Assembly: GCA_039516895.1 (NCBI GenBank)
Contig: CP154437.1
Span: forward strand, 868,001-932,000
DNA length: 64,000 nucleotides
Origin: Campylobacter coli
GTDB lineage: Bacteria; Campylobacterota; Campylobacteria; Campylobacterales; Campylobacteraceae
Reading direction: 5' to 3'
Positions 47,527-55,090 of this stretch are shown piece by piece. Position numbers and translations under genes: made by a program. The stretch's first letter is position 1; the number at the start of each line of letters is the position of its first letter. Under the pieces are notes generated by a model. It saw only the letters and a program-made list of their open reading frames with translations. It had not been told where the DNA came from and ran no database searches.

Positions 47527-48186
47527 ATGTATATAAGAGATTTTAGAAAAAGATTGCACATGACACAATCAGAATTTGCACAAGCATTAGGCATCAAACA
47601 GACAAATATCTCAATGTATGAAAAACACAGAGTAAAGCCAACCTGCGAGCTTATTGCAAAATTAATTATAAGATTCAATGCTAATCCAAACTTTCTTTTC
47701 TTTGGCAAAGAACCTCATTTGAATACAGATACATTCAAAAATGAAATTTCACAAGAATTGAGTCAATTAATCAGTGAATTATTTCTATATGAAAATGAAG
47801 AAAATATCATAGTGGAACTAGAAAATAAAGCCTTAGGGAAGATTCTTTCGCTTGTGCCAAACAAAGAGATTTGGGAAAGATTGTTTTTCTTATTTAGAAT
47901 AAACAGAAAATTACATTTTGTTACTTCATTTATTTGTAGAGTAGCTAAAAGACTCAAACAAAGAGATGATGAAGCCAAAGCATATCTAATTTCTATTATT
48001 AATAGTTTTAATGAAGGTGATTTCACCGAACTTAATGAATATATCAAATTAGATTTAATTGCACTATTTGATGAAAAAATCACCGAAGAAGAAGCAAAAA
48101 CTATTATCGAAGACTGCTTGGTTGTATTTAAGCACATTGAAAATACAGCTCCTATCCACAAAATGGTAGAACTTGGAAAAGATTAA
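47527..48186 (+). CDS. XRE-family transcriptional regulator
   Basis: 219 residues. N-terminal helix-turn-helix (RLHMTQSEFAQALGIKQTNI, SMYEKHRVKPT) and a C-terminal helical domain with no known ligand motif. It lies just after the TraU remnant and before small exported-protein genes; it may regulate transfer functions. Intact. Confidence 0.75.
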   Translation: MYIRDFRKRLHMTQSEFAQALGIKQTNISMYEKHRVKPTCELIAKLIIRFNANPNFLFFGKEPHLNTDTFKNEISQELSQLISELFLYENEENIIVELENKALGKILSLVPNKEIWERLFFLFRINRKLHFVTSFICRVAKRLKQRDDEAKAYLISIINSFNEGDFTELNEYIKLDLIALFDEKITEEEAKTIIEDCLVVFKHIENTAPIHKMVELGKD

Positions 48187-48206
48187 TAATAAGAAAGGTT
48201 AAAAAA

Positions 48207-48371
48207 ATGAAAAAACAAATTATAGGTTCTATTTTATTATGCTCTTCGTTATTTGCATATAAATCTACCAAAGATTTAGATAAAAACGATGTATTGGAAA
48301 AATTAATTCAAAATATAAATGATAGTTTATACCAAATAAAGGAGGAACAGGACTTAAATATAGAAAATTAA
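48207..48371 (+). CDS. 54-residue exported peptide
   Basis: MKKQIIGSILLCSSLFAYKS looks like a signal peptide, followed by a short acidic helical tail. AGAAAGG before the ATG. It could be the surviving start of a transfer gene rather than a complete small protein. Confidence 0.45.
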   Translation: MKKQIIGSILLCSSLFAYKSTKDLDKNDVLEKLIQNINDSLYQIKEEQDLNIEN

Positions 48372-48436
48372 ACACTATAACATATATTTTTATAAAGGAG
48401 AATAAAAACAAATAAGGACAGGAATGTAGTTGAATT

Positions 48437-48622
48437 TTGGTTGATAGCTTTGTCAATAATAAATATAACATAGAAGCGAAAGCTACTGTATACTTAGAAG
48501 TGATTTTAAATAAAACAGATTTCTCTAGAACTTATTTAGAATCTAAAATTTCTAAGGAATTTTCAAAACATCATGCCAAAGAGCAAGAAAAAAATTATTT
48601 TAAAAAATTTTCAATGCTATAG
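48437..48622 (+). pseudogene. fragment of a plasmid gene
   Basis: Open stretch with NIEAKATVYLEVILNKTDFS and SKISKEFSKHHAKEQEKNY, GTG/TTG-like start only and no ribosome site. A second piece (ELTGETEESRAKI) follows in another frame. Looks like a remnant. Confidence 0.3.
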
Positions 48623-48728
48623 AAAAAAGCTTGGATGAGCTAACGGGCGAAACGGAAGAAAGTCGTGCTAAAATTTAAAAAGCAGGTTAAAGAAATTTTT
48701 GAAAAAATATTCACTAAAAAGGAAAACA

Positions 48729-49511
48729 ATGAAAATAAATAAATCAATTTTAAAAATGGGATTAAGCAGTATTTTGGCAGCAAGCTTGCTTACGGGTTGT
48801 CTAACAACAACTTTACAAACTAATGCAACTATGAGTCAAAGCATCTTTTTAGATCCCGTGGCAAAAGAAAAAAGAGTTGTATTCTTAAATATTAAAAATA
48901 CAAGCGGACACGAAGTTAATTTAGAACCTAAACTAAGAAGCGCATTAGAAACCAAGGGGTATAAAATTATAGATGATCCTGATAAAGCAACTTATATTTT
49001 AAGTACTAATGTTTTATATTGCGATAAAAAACAAGAAAATAATGTTGCAGGCGGTGCTGTAGCAGCAGGTGCTACAGGTGCAGCAATTAGCGGATATAAT
49101 GGAGGCGGTGCAGGCGGTATGGTTGCAGCAGGTGCAGCAGGTGCTTTAGTAGGAGGACTTTTAGGAAAACTTACCGAAGACACTATTTGGCAAATGCAAG
49201 TTGACATTAATATCAAGCAAAAAGCCGATGGTAAAGTTTTAACTTCTAGCGGAAATGTAAGTGGACAAGCAAGCGTTAGAGATCAAAGAGCATCAGGATT
49301 TTTAAATAGCTTTGGCGGAAGTGTTCGTAGCGATAAAGTAGGACAGCTTAATTCAAACCAAATTAATAGTACGCAACAAACCTATGAGGGTAAATATATA
49401 GAAAAAAATTCAATTATTTTTGCAGAAGCTGTAAAAACAGGACTAAAACTTCCTGAAGCAACCCCTATTTTGGAAAACAAAATCGCAACTCAAATTGCAG
49501 GATTGTTCTAA
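48729..49511 (+). CDS. traT: TraT surface-exclusion / complement-resistance lipoprotein
   Basis: Outer-membrane lipoprotein that stops entry of related plasmids and, in enterobacteria, gives serum resistance. 260 residues. Lipobox LLTGC (cysteine about residue 23), TraT core MSQSIFLDP, VVFLNIKNTSGHEVNL, ALETKGYKIIDDPDKATYIL, and the glycine-rich segment GGAVAAGATGAAISGYNGGG. The ATG at 48729 has AAAAAGGAAAACA before it. Intact, although most of the conjugation genes around it are gone. Confidence 0.9.
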   Translation: MKINKSILKMGLSSILAASLLTGCLTTTLQTNATMSQSIFLDPVAKEKRVVFLNIKNTSGHEVNLEPKLRSALETKGYKIIDDPDKATYILSTNVLYCDKKQENNVAGGAVAAGATGAAISGYNGGGAGGMVAAGAAGALVGGLLGKLTEDTIWQMQVDINIKQKADGKVLTSSGNVSGQASVRDQRASGFLNSFGGSVRSDKVGQLNSNQINSTQQTYEGKYIEKNSIIFAEAVKTGLKLPEATPILENKIATQIAGLF

Positions 49512-49523
49512 AAAGGATATCTT

Positions 49524-49955
49524 ATGATATTAAAAAAAATAAAAATTTTATTTTTAGCTATCTTTTTAGCCTTTAGCCCCATGACGCTAGAGGCTAAAAT
49601 CTATGATAATGTATATGCTGCTCAAAAACAAGCATTAAAAGAAGCAAAGTTAATGGTTTTCTTTGTTCTTTCAAACACTTGCGATTATTGCCACAAACTC
49701 ATGAACGATGTGCTAAACAATAGAGATTTGATGGAATATCTTGATGAAAATTTTACCGTTGCTATCTCTGATTTGAATGCAGATGGACTAATTCCTAAAG
49801 ACTTATTATTTAATGGAGTGACTCCAACAACTTATATTTTAACTCCAACAGGAAAAGTAATAGGCACCCCTATTGAAGGAGCGGTTGACTCTAATATGCT
49901 TTTTGGATTATTAAAAGGTTTAGAAGATTATAAGAAAGGACAATTAGGTTTTTAG
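49524..49955 (+). CDS. periplasmic thioredoxin-like protein
   Basis: 143 residues with an N-terminal signal (KILFLAIFLAFSPMTLEA). Thioredoxin fold with active site CDYC (about residue 50, SNTCDYCHKLM) and a cis-proline in GVTPTTYIL. Conjugative plasmids of F type encode such proteins (TrbB, DsbC-like) to form pilus and pore disulfides. 12 bases after traT; 1 base before the next gene. Confidence 0.75.
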   Translation: MILKKIKILFLAIFLAFSPMTLEAKIYDNVYAAQKQALKEAKLMVFFVLSNTCDYCHKLMNDVLNNRDLMEYLDENFTVAISDLNADGLIPKDLLFNGVTPTTYILTPTGKVIGTPIEGAVDSNMLFGLLKGLEDYKKGQLGF

Positions 49956-49956
49956 C

Positions 49957-50964
49957 GTGGAAAAAAACATAGAAAAATTAATTTTAGAAGCCTATGAAGA
50001 TAGCAAAACTAAATTTGAACATGTTACTACAGGACATATTAGTCAATATTTGAAAAGAAAATATGATTTGAAAATTAATTGTAGTAAGGCGTTGACAGAA
50101 TCAGGATTTAATCTTGAAAAAGATGAGAACGAACCTTCTTTAGTTTATGTAAAAAAAGTTACCACAAGAAACAAAACTTTAAATCGTGAGCAAATTCAAA
50201 ACAAAGTTGAAGAGAAGCCTTTATTATTCCAATTTGCCTATTTTCCAAATTTTCTAAATACACTTCAAGAGCTTTCTAATATAGCTCAAAAAGAATTTTG
50301 GGGGAGCGGAAATAATATTTTATTCTCCTATCTATTTAAATATTTTGAATTTATTCATGAAAATAAAAACTATCCTGATATTATCACTTATAACAAAGAC
50401 AAAACAAAGGCGTGTTTCAATACAGGTTTGTATAGCACAGGTGTTTTTCCAATATTTGCATACTTTGAAAAGCAGGAAAATGGAGGATATATTTTTAGAA
50501 AATTTTGCTCTAATGGGGATAGAGTTTTAGATGATTTGGAAATACCCAAATCTTTGAACGATTTTGATTCGTTTAAAAATGAACTCATCTTTGATAGCAA
50601 GTTAGATTTTAGAATTAACCATTTACATCTCTTCGAGAGAAAAGAACGATTGCCCGAAATAATAAAAAAACTAAATGATAGGTTCATAGGACACATTATC
50701 AATGGTGAGTTGAAAATCATCAAGGATAATTATAATCATCAAAAGATGATTATTCCTGCAGCTTATAAGCAAAAGGTAGTTTTATATATTCCTTTGAAAC
50801 TTCAAGAAGAATCAGTTGACACAATAGTTGTAGTTGAAAAAGAGGAAGTAAAAAATGAGCAGTATTACGCTGTAAGAACTATACTAAATCCGCATGATAA
50901 TATCTACAAAACTGCAAGAGTTCTTTCGATAGTTGAATCTGAATGGGTTAAAAACACCATTTGA
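49957..50964 (+). CDS. DUF3825-like protein
   Basis: 335 residues from a GTG start. N-terminal winged-helix-like region (VTTGHISQYLKRKYDLKIN, about 22-45) and a C-terminal domain (about 80-335) ending RTILNPHDNIYKTARVLSI, the pattern I associate with DUF3825, an OST-HTH/LOTUS-like partner in suspected RNA-linked systems. It is the gene next to the CRISPR array, and its terminator hairpin overlaps repeat 1. Function unproven. Confidence 0.6.
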   Translation: MEKNIEKLILEAYEDSKTKFEHVTTGHISQYLKRKYDLKINCSKALTESGFNLEKDENEPSLVYVKKVTTRNKTLNREQIQNKVEEKPLLFQFAYFPNFLNTLQELSNIAQKEFWGSGNNILFSYLFKYFEFIHENKNYPDIITYNKDKTKACFNTGLYSTGVFPIFAYFEKQENGGYIFRKFCSNGDRVLDDLEIPKSLNDFDSFKNELIFDSKLDFRINHLHLFERKERLPEIIKKLNDRFIGHIINGELKIIKDNYNHQKMIIPAAYKQKVVLYIPLKLQEESVDTIVVVEKEEVKNEQYYAVRTILNPHDNIYKTARVLSIVESEWVKNTI

Positions 50965-50976
50965 AAATAAAAATAT

Positions 50977-51013
50977 TGATAAAATAGGCTTTTAAAATAA
51001 GTCTATTTTATCA
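50977..51013. terminator. hairpin overlapping the first CRISPR repeat
   Basis: TGATAAAATAG (50977-50987) pairs with CTATTTTATCA (51003-51013). The right arm uses the first nine bases of repeat 1. It could end the DUF3825 gene rightward and the CRISPR transcript leftward. Confidence 0.7.
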
Positions 51014-51172
51014 TACAAACATTTAACAAGAGGCTAAAACTCCGCTTTTAGCTAAACCATTCTTATTTTCATTTTATCATACAAACATTTAACAAGAGGC
51101 TAAAACCATCAATAGCAATCATCAATAGCAATCATGATTTTATCATACAAACATTTAACAAGAGGCTAAAAC
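51005..51172 (-). CRISPR. mini CRISPR array, three repeats and two spacers, type II-C-like
   Basis: Three identical 36-bp repeats at 51005-51040, 51071-51106 and 51137-51172, separated by two 30-bp spacers (51041-51070, 51107-51136). The repeat starts ATTTTATCATAC and ends GAGGCTAAAAC. From memory it agrees with the C. jejuni type II-C repeat at about 29 of 36 positions, with the same ends and the same 36/30 spacing. Read leftward it begins GTTTTAG and ends TATGATAAAAT, where C. jejuni repeats carry an extended -10 that starts transcription in the next spacer. No cas gene or tracrRNA is seen in the window. Spacer 2 is a 13-base tandem repeat. Confidence 0.85.
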
Positions 51173-51243
51173 ATTCATTCAAAAATACTATAATTAAAGT
51201 GTATTAGGTATGACTACTCTTTCGATTATAAGAAGGAGGAATA

Positions 51244-51324
51244 ATGAGTAAGATCATTGAGTTTTTAGTTCTTGTCTTAGAATCAATTAACGAGATAATC
51301 AAGCTCGTTGATTATCTCACTTAA
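51244..51324 (+). CDS. 26-residue hydrophobic peptide
   Basis: Very strong ribosome site AAGAAGGAGG. The peptide begins MSKIIEFLVLVLESI and continues INEIIKLVDYLT. A hairpin of AGATAATCAA and TTGATTATCT lies over its last codons. Size and composition fit a type I toxin or a small membrane regulator. It follows the CRISPR array by 71 bases. Confidence 0.5.
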   Translation: MSKIIEFLVLVLESINEIIKLVDYLT

Positions 51325-51457
51325 AAAAACCGAAATAATTATAAATAAACCACGATCAGCCTAAGCTTAAGACAATTTACCAAAAAACACTTAATCGAAT
51401 TATGGGCATTGTTAATCCCTACGCTTGAAGGACTATAATAAAGATTAAAATTACATA

Positions 51458-51602
51458 TTAACTTGTAATCAACTTGAAGTTAAGTTGTAGTCAGATAAAA
51501 AAAGAAATCCGTTCTAAACCCCATAAAATAGGTATTTGATAGCAAAAATACTTGCAAAATTTATTAAAATATGGTATAATTATGTTATATAAATAAGTTA
51601 AT
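51458..51602 (+). repeat. promoter cassette, copy A
   Basis: Runs from ATTAACTTGTAATCAA through GTAGTCAGATAAAAAAAG to TATAAT (51575-51580) and TATGTTATATAAATAAGTTA. The first half recurs at 52763, the second half at 52763, 54136 and 46729. Confidence 0.78.
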
Positions 51603-51617
51603 ATGAAAGGAATAACA

Positions 51618-52043
51618 ATGGATAAAGCAGCAAATATGAAATTAAAGATCACTTTTATTGTGTTTCTTGTATTGATTTTAGCAAATATAGGCATTTTATT
51701 TATAAGCAAGAATGAAATATTCACAAAAACACTTATAGGCTTAATAGCGATTGCTTTCATTTTATATTATGTTTTAGCGTGGATAAAAACCATAAAAAGT
51801 ATTAAAAAAGATAGTTCTAAAAGTGGAGTTAAAAATCTTTTCATAGGTATTTTAAAATTACCTTATGAATTAGTGAAAGTGGTTTTAAAGATCATCAAAA
51901 AAACATTTTCTTTTTTCTTTGGTTTAATAGATGCTTGTGTTGATGATACAGTTAAGTCGAGAAAAGCCTTAGATGAGTTTAATTCAAGCGAACAACTAAA
52001 TGGAAAATCGTTAGATCTCTCAAATATGAGTATGCTTAAATGA
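51618..52043 (+). CDS. small membrane protein under promoter cassette A
   Basis: 141 residues from MDKAANMKLKIT. Helices about 10-30 and 38-60, then an amphipathic region (YELVKVVLKIIKKTFSFFFG). Its first codons and ribosome site come with the cassette shared with copies C and D, but the rest is unrelated. Followed by a hairpin terminator. Function unknown. Confidence 0.6.
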   Translation: MDKAANMKLKITFIVFLVLILANIGILFISKNEIFTKTLIGLIAIAFILYYVLAWIKTIKSIKKDSSKSGVKNLFIGILKLPYELVKVVLKIIKKTFSFFFGLIDACVDDTVKSRKALDEFNSSEQLNGKSLDLSNMSMLK

Positions 52044-52052
52044 TATCTCCTC

Positions 52053-52082
52053 AATAAGCTAGAAAAATTTCTAGCTTATTCT
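52053..52082 (+). terminator. hairpin after the 51618 gene
   Basis: AATAAGCTAGAAA and TTTCTAGCTTATT are arms of one hairpin, 9 bases after the stop. Confidence 0.7.
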
Positions 52083-52174
52083 AATTATCATTCTTGCAAA
52101 CATTTTTCAAATTTTTATTACATACTTAATATTTCCACAAATAAAAAGCAAAAACATATTTTAACAATATTTAT

Positions 52175-52203
52175 AAGCAAGCCAAATTTAGCTTGCTTAT
52201 ATT
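52175..52203 (-). terminator. hairpin after the 52205 frame
   Basis: ATAAGCAAGC and GCTTGCTTAT arms immediately downstream of the leftward stop. Confidence 0.65.
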
Positions 52204-52204
52204 A

Positions 52205-52761
52205 TTAATTTGAAGGTATTTTAGGAGCAGGAGGAGCATAATTTGGTGCAGAGTTATTGCCTCCACTATTTGAAGGTTGTATTAAATTTCCATTTGCATC
52301 TCTCGCACCTGTCCAAAAATTAGAATCAAAAAGTTGCGAAGGATTGTTTATGGCTGTTTGAGTTACAGTTCCTAAAGCATTTACAGTATTGTTAAATGAA
52401 CCCTTTGCTCCATCAGCAGCCATTTCTGCAACCTTAACACCATCATCCACTGTTCTTTTAGGGGCATCTTTGCTAAATTGATTTGTCGCATTAGCAACCT
52501 GTCCTTGAACTTCTTGTTGCACTGTTCCTTGTGAATTGCCTTGTCCCCAAGCTGTATTTTGTCCTGTGAAATCTAAGTGTCCATTTCCCATAGTTTTCTT
52601 ATCAGCTTCATAATTATTTCCAAATCCTACAGCCGATGAATCTACTGTGCCATAATTACCTTTATGGATTGTAGAAGCTGCAGAAGGACTATAATAGCTT
52701 TGCATACCTACAGAACCCATAGTATTTTGCGGACTATTAAAATCTCCTGCATTAAAGTATT
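52205..52761 (-). pseudogene. C-terminal tail of a transfer protein, possibly TraG-like
   Basis: About 185 codons without a proper start; the frame runs back past the internal ATG at 52720 to 52761 and is cut where promoter cassette B begins. Low-complexity, rich in G, N, Q, A and S (SPSAASTIHKGNYGT, NGHLDFTGQNTAWGQGNSQG, NYAPPAPKIPSN). The composition fits the long tail of F-type TraG or a similar mating-pair protein. I am unsure of the parent. Confidence 0.45.
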
Positions 52762-52762
52762 T

Positions 52763-52920
52763 ATTGCATATTAACTTGTAATCAATTTAAAGTTAAGTGT
52801 AGTCAGATAAAAAAAGAAATTCATTTAAAGCCCCATAAAATAGTATTTAATACTAATATTACTCGTGAAATTTATTAAAATATGATATAATTATGTTATA
52901 TTAATTGAGAAAGGAGCTAC
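52763..52920 (+). repeat. promoter cassette, copy B
   Basis: Shares ATTAACTTGTAATCAA and GTAGTCAGATAAAAAAAG with copy A, and TATAAT (52886-52891) with TATGTTATAT with all copies. It truncates the transfer-gene tail to its left. Confidence 0.78.
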
Positions 52921-52925
52921 TTATG

Positions 52926-53111
52926 ATGTTAACTGTAAATAATATAGATAAAGCTGTACAAAGCGTAGTAAGTCTTTCTCCAAAAAGCAATACTTGAATT
53001 CATCAAGAAGGTTTTGTTTCTTCAGAAGAAACCGTAGTGGCTTTAACTAATCCTGTAGATCGTAGGGTTTTTGATAACTGCAAATATTTTAAGAAAGCAT
53101 TGCAAAAATAA
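52926..53111 (+). pseudogene. 61-codon gene with internal TGA
   Basis: AGAAAGGAG precedes the ATG. MLTVNNIDKAVQSVVSLSPK then NT and TGA at 52995-52997; the same frame goes on EGFVSSEETVVALTNPVDRR to KKALQK. Either two short peptides or one gene broken by a nonsense change. Position before a toxin-like gene would suit an antitoxin, but nothing in it proves that. Confidence 0.45.
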
Positions 53112-53171
53112 ATTATCCACTTATTTTTCAAAAAATAATTTTAGTAAAATTGCAAAAAAAGGAAAATTCTA

Positions 53172-53504
53172 ATGAAAAAAGATAAAATGCAAATAGCAGA
53201 ACACATTTTACAAAATTGCTATTGGGGAAATACTACTATGACACCTAGTTTTATAGTAGAACATATTAACGATAAAGACTTTGCAAGAACAATTTTTAGT
53301 GCTATTTTTCAAAATTCTCTTACAATGTTTGAAGATTTAAAGATTATCGATAATGAAGAATGGATAAAAGAATTCATCATTTCTCAAAACCAAAGATTAG
53401 GCTATCACAAAAGATTTTATTATGAAGAAAGGCTTGACGAGCTTATCGCACATTATGGGATAAAAGATGCAGGAAAAAGAAGAGAAGTATATCCAATTGT
53501 ATAA
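53172..53504 (+). CDS. hypothetical partner of the nucleotidyltransferase gene
   Basis: 110 residues, helical, acidic in the middle (TMFEDLKIIDNEEWIKEFII). AAAAGGA before the ATG. It overlaps the next gene by 38 bases, so the two are translated together. The position is that of an antitoxin in AbiE-type pairs, but it lacks the usual AbiEi winged helix. Unrecognised. Confidence 0.55.
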   Translation: MKKDKMQIAEHILQNCYWGNTTMTPSFIVEHINDKDFARTIFSAIFQNSLTMFEDLKIIDNEEWIKEFIISQNQRLGYHKRFYYEERLDELIAHYGIKDAGKRREVYPIV

Positions 53505-54137
53505 AACACAAGACAAAGTTCTTGATCTAGTTGCAAAAGAAAAATTAGATTTTTATCTTACAGGTGGAACAGCTTTGCAAAGATTTCACTATAATCAATT
53601 TAGATTTTCTGATGATTTGGATTTTTTCTTGATTAACAATGGAATTAAAAACCATACTCCAAAAGAATTTAATGATTTTGCAAACATGCCAAAAGATAAT
53701 AATATAGATTTTGAAATAAAAGTTTCCAATCAATATTTTACTCAACTTTACATCAAAGAAAATAACCTTAAAATAGATTTAGTCAATGATTATGTATTTC
53801 ACGAAAAAAACGATTATGTAAAACTTGAAAATGGTTTGATAATAGACGGTATACAAAATATCTTTGTAAATAAACTAGAAACTTCAATTTCAAGAGACGA
53901 GCCAAGAGATTTGTTTGATATTTACACGATTTTAAAAAACAGTAAAATAGATATTGAAAAAAGTTTTGATATTTTAGATAAAAAACCAATATCGAACCAA
54001 AAGATATTATTAATAAATTAAAAAATATTAAATTAGAACAAATTCAATATAATAAAATTAATACAAAGAGTGATTTTATTATAAAAGATTTTTTACAAAA
54101 TTTTCACAAGTCCATTGATGAAAATTTTAATTCTTAA
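53467..54137 (+). pseudogene. AbiEii-type nucleotidyltransferase toxin, frameshifted late
   Basis: The motif FYLTGGTALQRFHY (about 30) and FSDDLDFF (about 48) are the glycine-rich and D-x-D parts of the AbiEii/AbiGii nucleotidyltransferase fold; SRDEPRDLFDIY (about 138) is the conserved helix. The open frame ends at 54021. An A6 run at 53976-53981 with one more base would extend it NIEPKDIINKLKN to DENFNS at 54137, about 40 residues more. Toxin of an abortive-infection pair; the current state is probably inactive. Confidence 0.7.
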
Positions 54138-54258
54138 ATAAAAGAAATTCGCTTCAAACCCTATAAAATAGGTATTTAATAACAAAAATACTTACAAAAA
54201 TTTATTAAAATATAATATAATTATGTTATATAAATAAGTTAATATGAAAGGAATAACA
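54136..54258 (+). repeat. promoter cassette, copy C
   Basis: TATAAT at 54216-54221 followed by TATGTTATATAAATAAGTTA. Nearly identical to the inverted copy D upstream of 46728. Confidence 0.78.
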
Positions 54259-54600
54259 ATGGATAAAGCAGAAGTAAAACTTAAAAAATCAAAAATGACT
54301 ATAACCGAAAAACTCATACTTGCTCTTTGGCTTTCTTGCGGAGTTGCAGTTATTGTTTTGCTTTTGGTATATTTAAAAATTATCACTAGCTTTATAGGTA
54401 TTTTAGGGCTTTTATCTGTATCTAGCCTTGTAATTGCTTTTGTATTATTCCTTGCTAAAAATATAAAAATAGTTCCCTATGATGAGAAAAAGCATGGGAA
54501 AATAAGTGAAGATATTGAAAGAAGAATGGAAGAAGATCAAGAAAGATCAAGAAATAATTTTACAATGTATCAAATTACAGGAGATGCAGGTTGGCTATAA
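54259..54600 (+). CDS. small two-helix membrane protein (copy 2)
   Basis: 113 residues from MDKAEVKLKK. The first 87 are almost identical to the gene at 46417-46728, with changes only in the first helix; then KISEDIERRMEEDQERSRNN replaces the other tail. The two copies are inverted to one another 8 kb apart. Function unknown. Confidence 0.65.
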   Translation: MDKAEVKLKKSKMTITEKLILALWLSCGVAVIVLLLVYLKIITSFIGILGLLSVSSLVIAFVLFLAKNIKIVPYDEKKHGKISEDIERRMEEDQERSRNNFTMYQITGDAGWL

Positions 54601-54607
54601 TTTAGAC

Positions 54608-54644
54608 ATCGCTAAGCCTAGCCAAAAAGCTAGACTTATTTTTT
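54608..54644 (+). terminator. terminator of the 54259 gene
   Basis: TAAGCCTAGC-CAAAAA-GCTAGACTTA followed by TTTTTT. The paralogue at 46417 has the same one. Confidence 0.8.
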
Positions 54645-54784
54645 ACTTATAGTATAAAGGATTTTGTTGTAAAAATTGGTAAAACTTTTTATTTATATAA
54701 AATTATGTCGACGGAAAAATAAAATGTCGCATTTTTGCAACAAATTATCTTTCTTTCAATCTTAAACTTAAATTGTAATTTTAA

Positions 54785-55085
54785 TTAATATAAGCTAATT
54801 TCTTTATTTTGGTTTAATTCAATTTTGATCACATTACCTTTGTTATCAAAAATAATGTGGGCATTTTGAGAGTATTCTCCCAAAATTTCGCTTTTTGCTT
54901 TGAAGTTTTGCAAAATCATAGATATAGCTTCCATTCTCTAAATTTTATATTTATCACTAACAAACTTATCTGTTGCGTAAGAGGGTTTGGTTAATTCTTC
55001 TTTGACTGCCTTGATACCCAATATATTTTCTTGATTATCTTTGCCAAAATTACCCATCACAAAGCTCGGATCCGCATATTTATTA
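54785..55085 (-). pseudogene. two short remnant frames
   Basis: KYADPSFVMGNFGKDNQENI to FVSDKYKI runs directly on from the lipoprotein stop in the same frame; then MEAISMILQNFKAKSEIL to NKEISLY (54785-54934, 49 residues). They look like parts of a phage or plasmid gene that I cannot name. The 54645-54784 gap holds nothing recognisable. Confidence 0.35.
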
Positions 55086-55090
55086 ACTCT

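Noticed and set aside
47376-47708. 110-codon minus-strand frame over the TraU end and the XRE gene
   Set aside because: Overlaps two features with recognisable proteins on the other strand and has no ribosome site.
50990-51180. Array as an ordinary tandem repeat or terminator family
   Set aside because: Exact 36-bp repeats with two different 30-bp spacers, and the match to the C. jejuni repeat ends, fit CRISPR better.
51173-51480. Search for a tracrRNA and anti-repeat next to the CRISPR array
   Set aside because: No stretch complementary to the repeat other than the three repeats was found by eye on either side, and no cas reading frame exists in the window.
51491-51760. 89-codon frame on the minus strand over promoter cassette A
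   Set aside because: Antisense of the cassette and of a better supported gene; it recurs only because the cassette is repeated.
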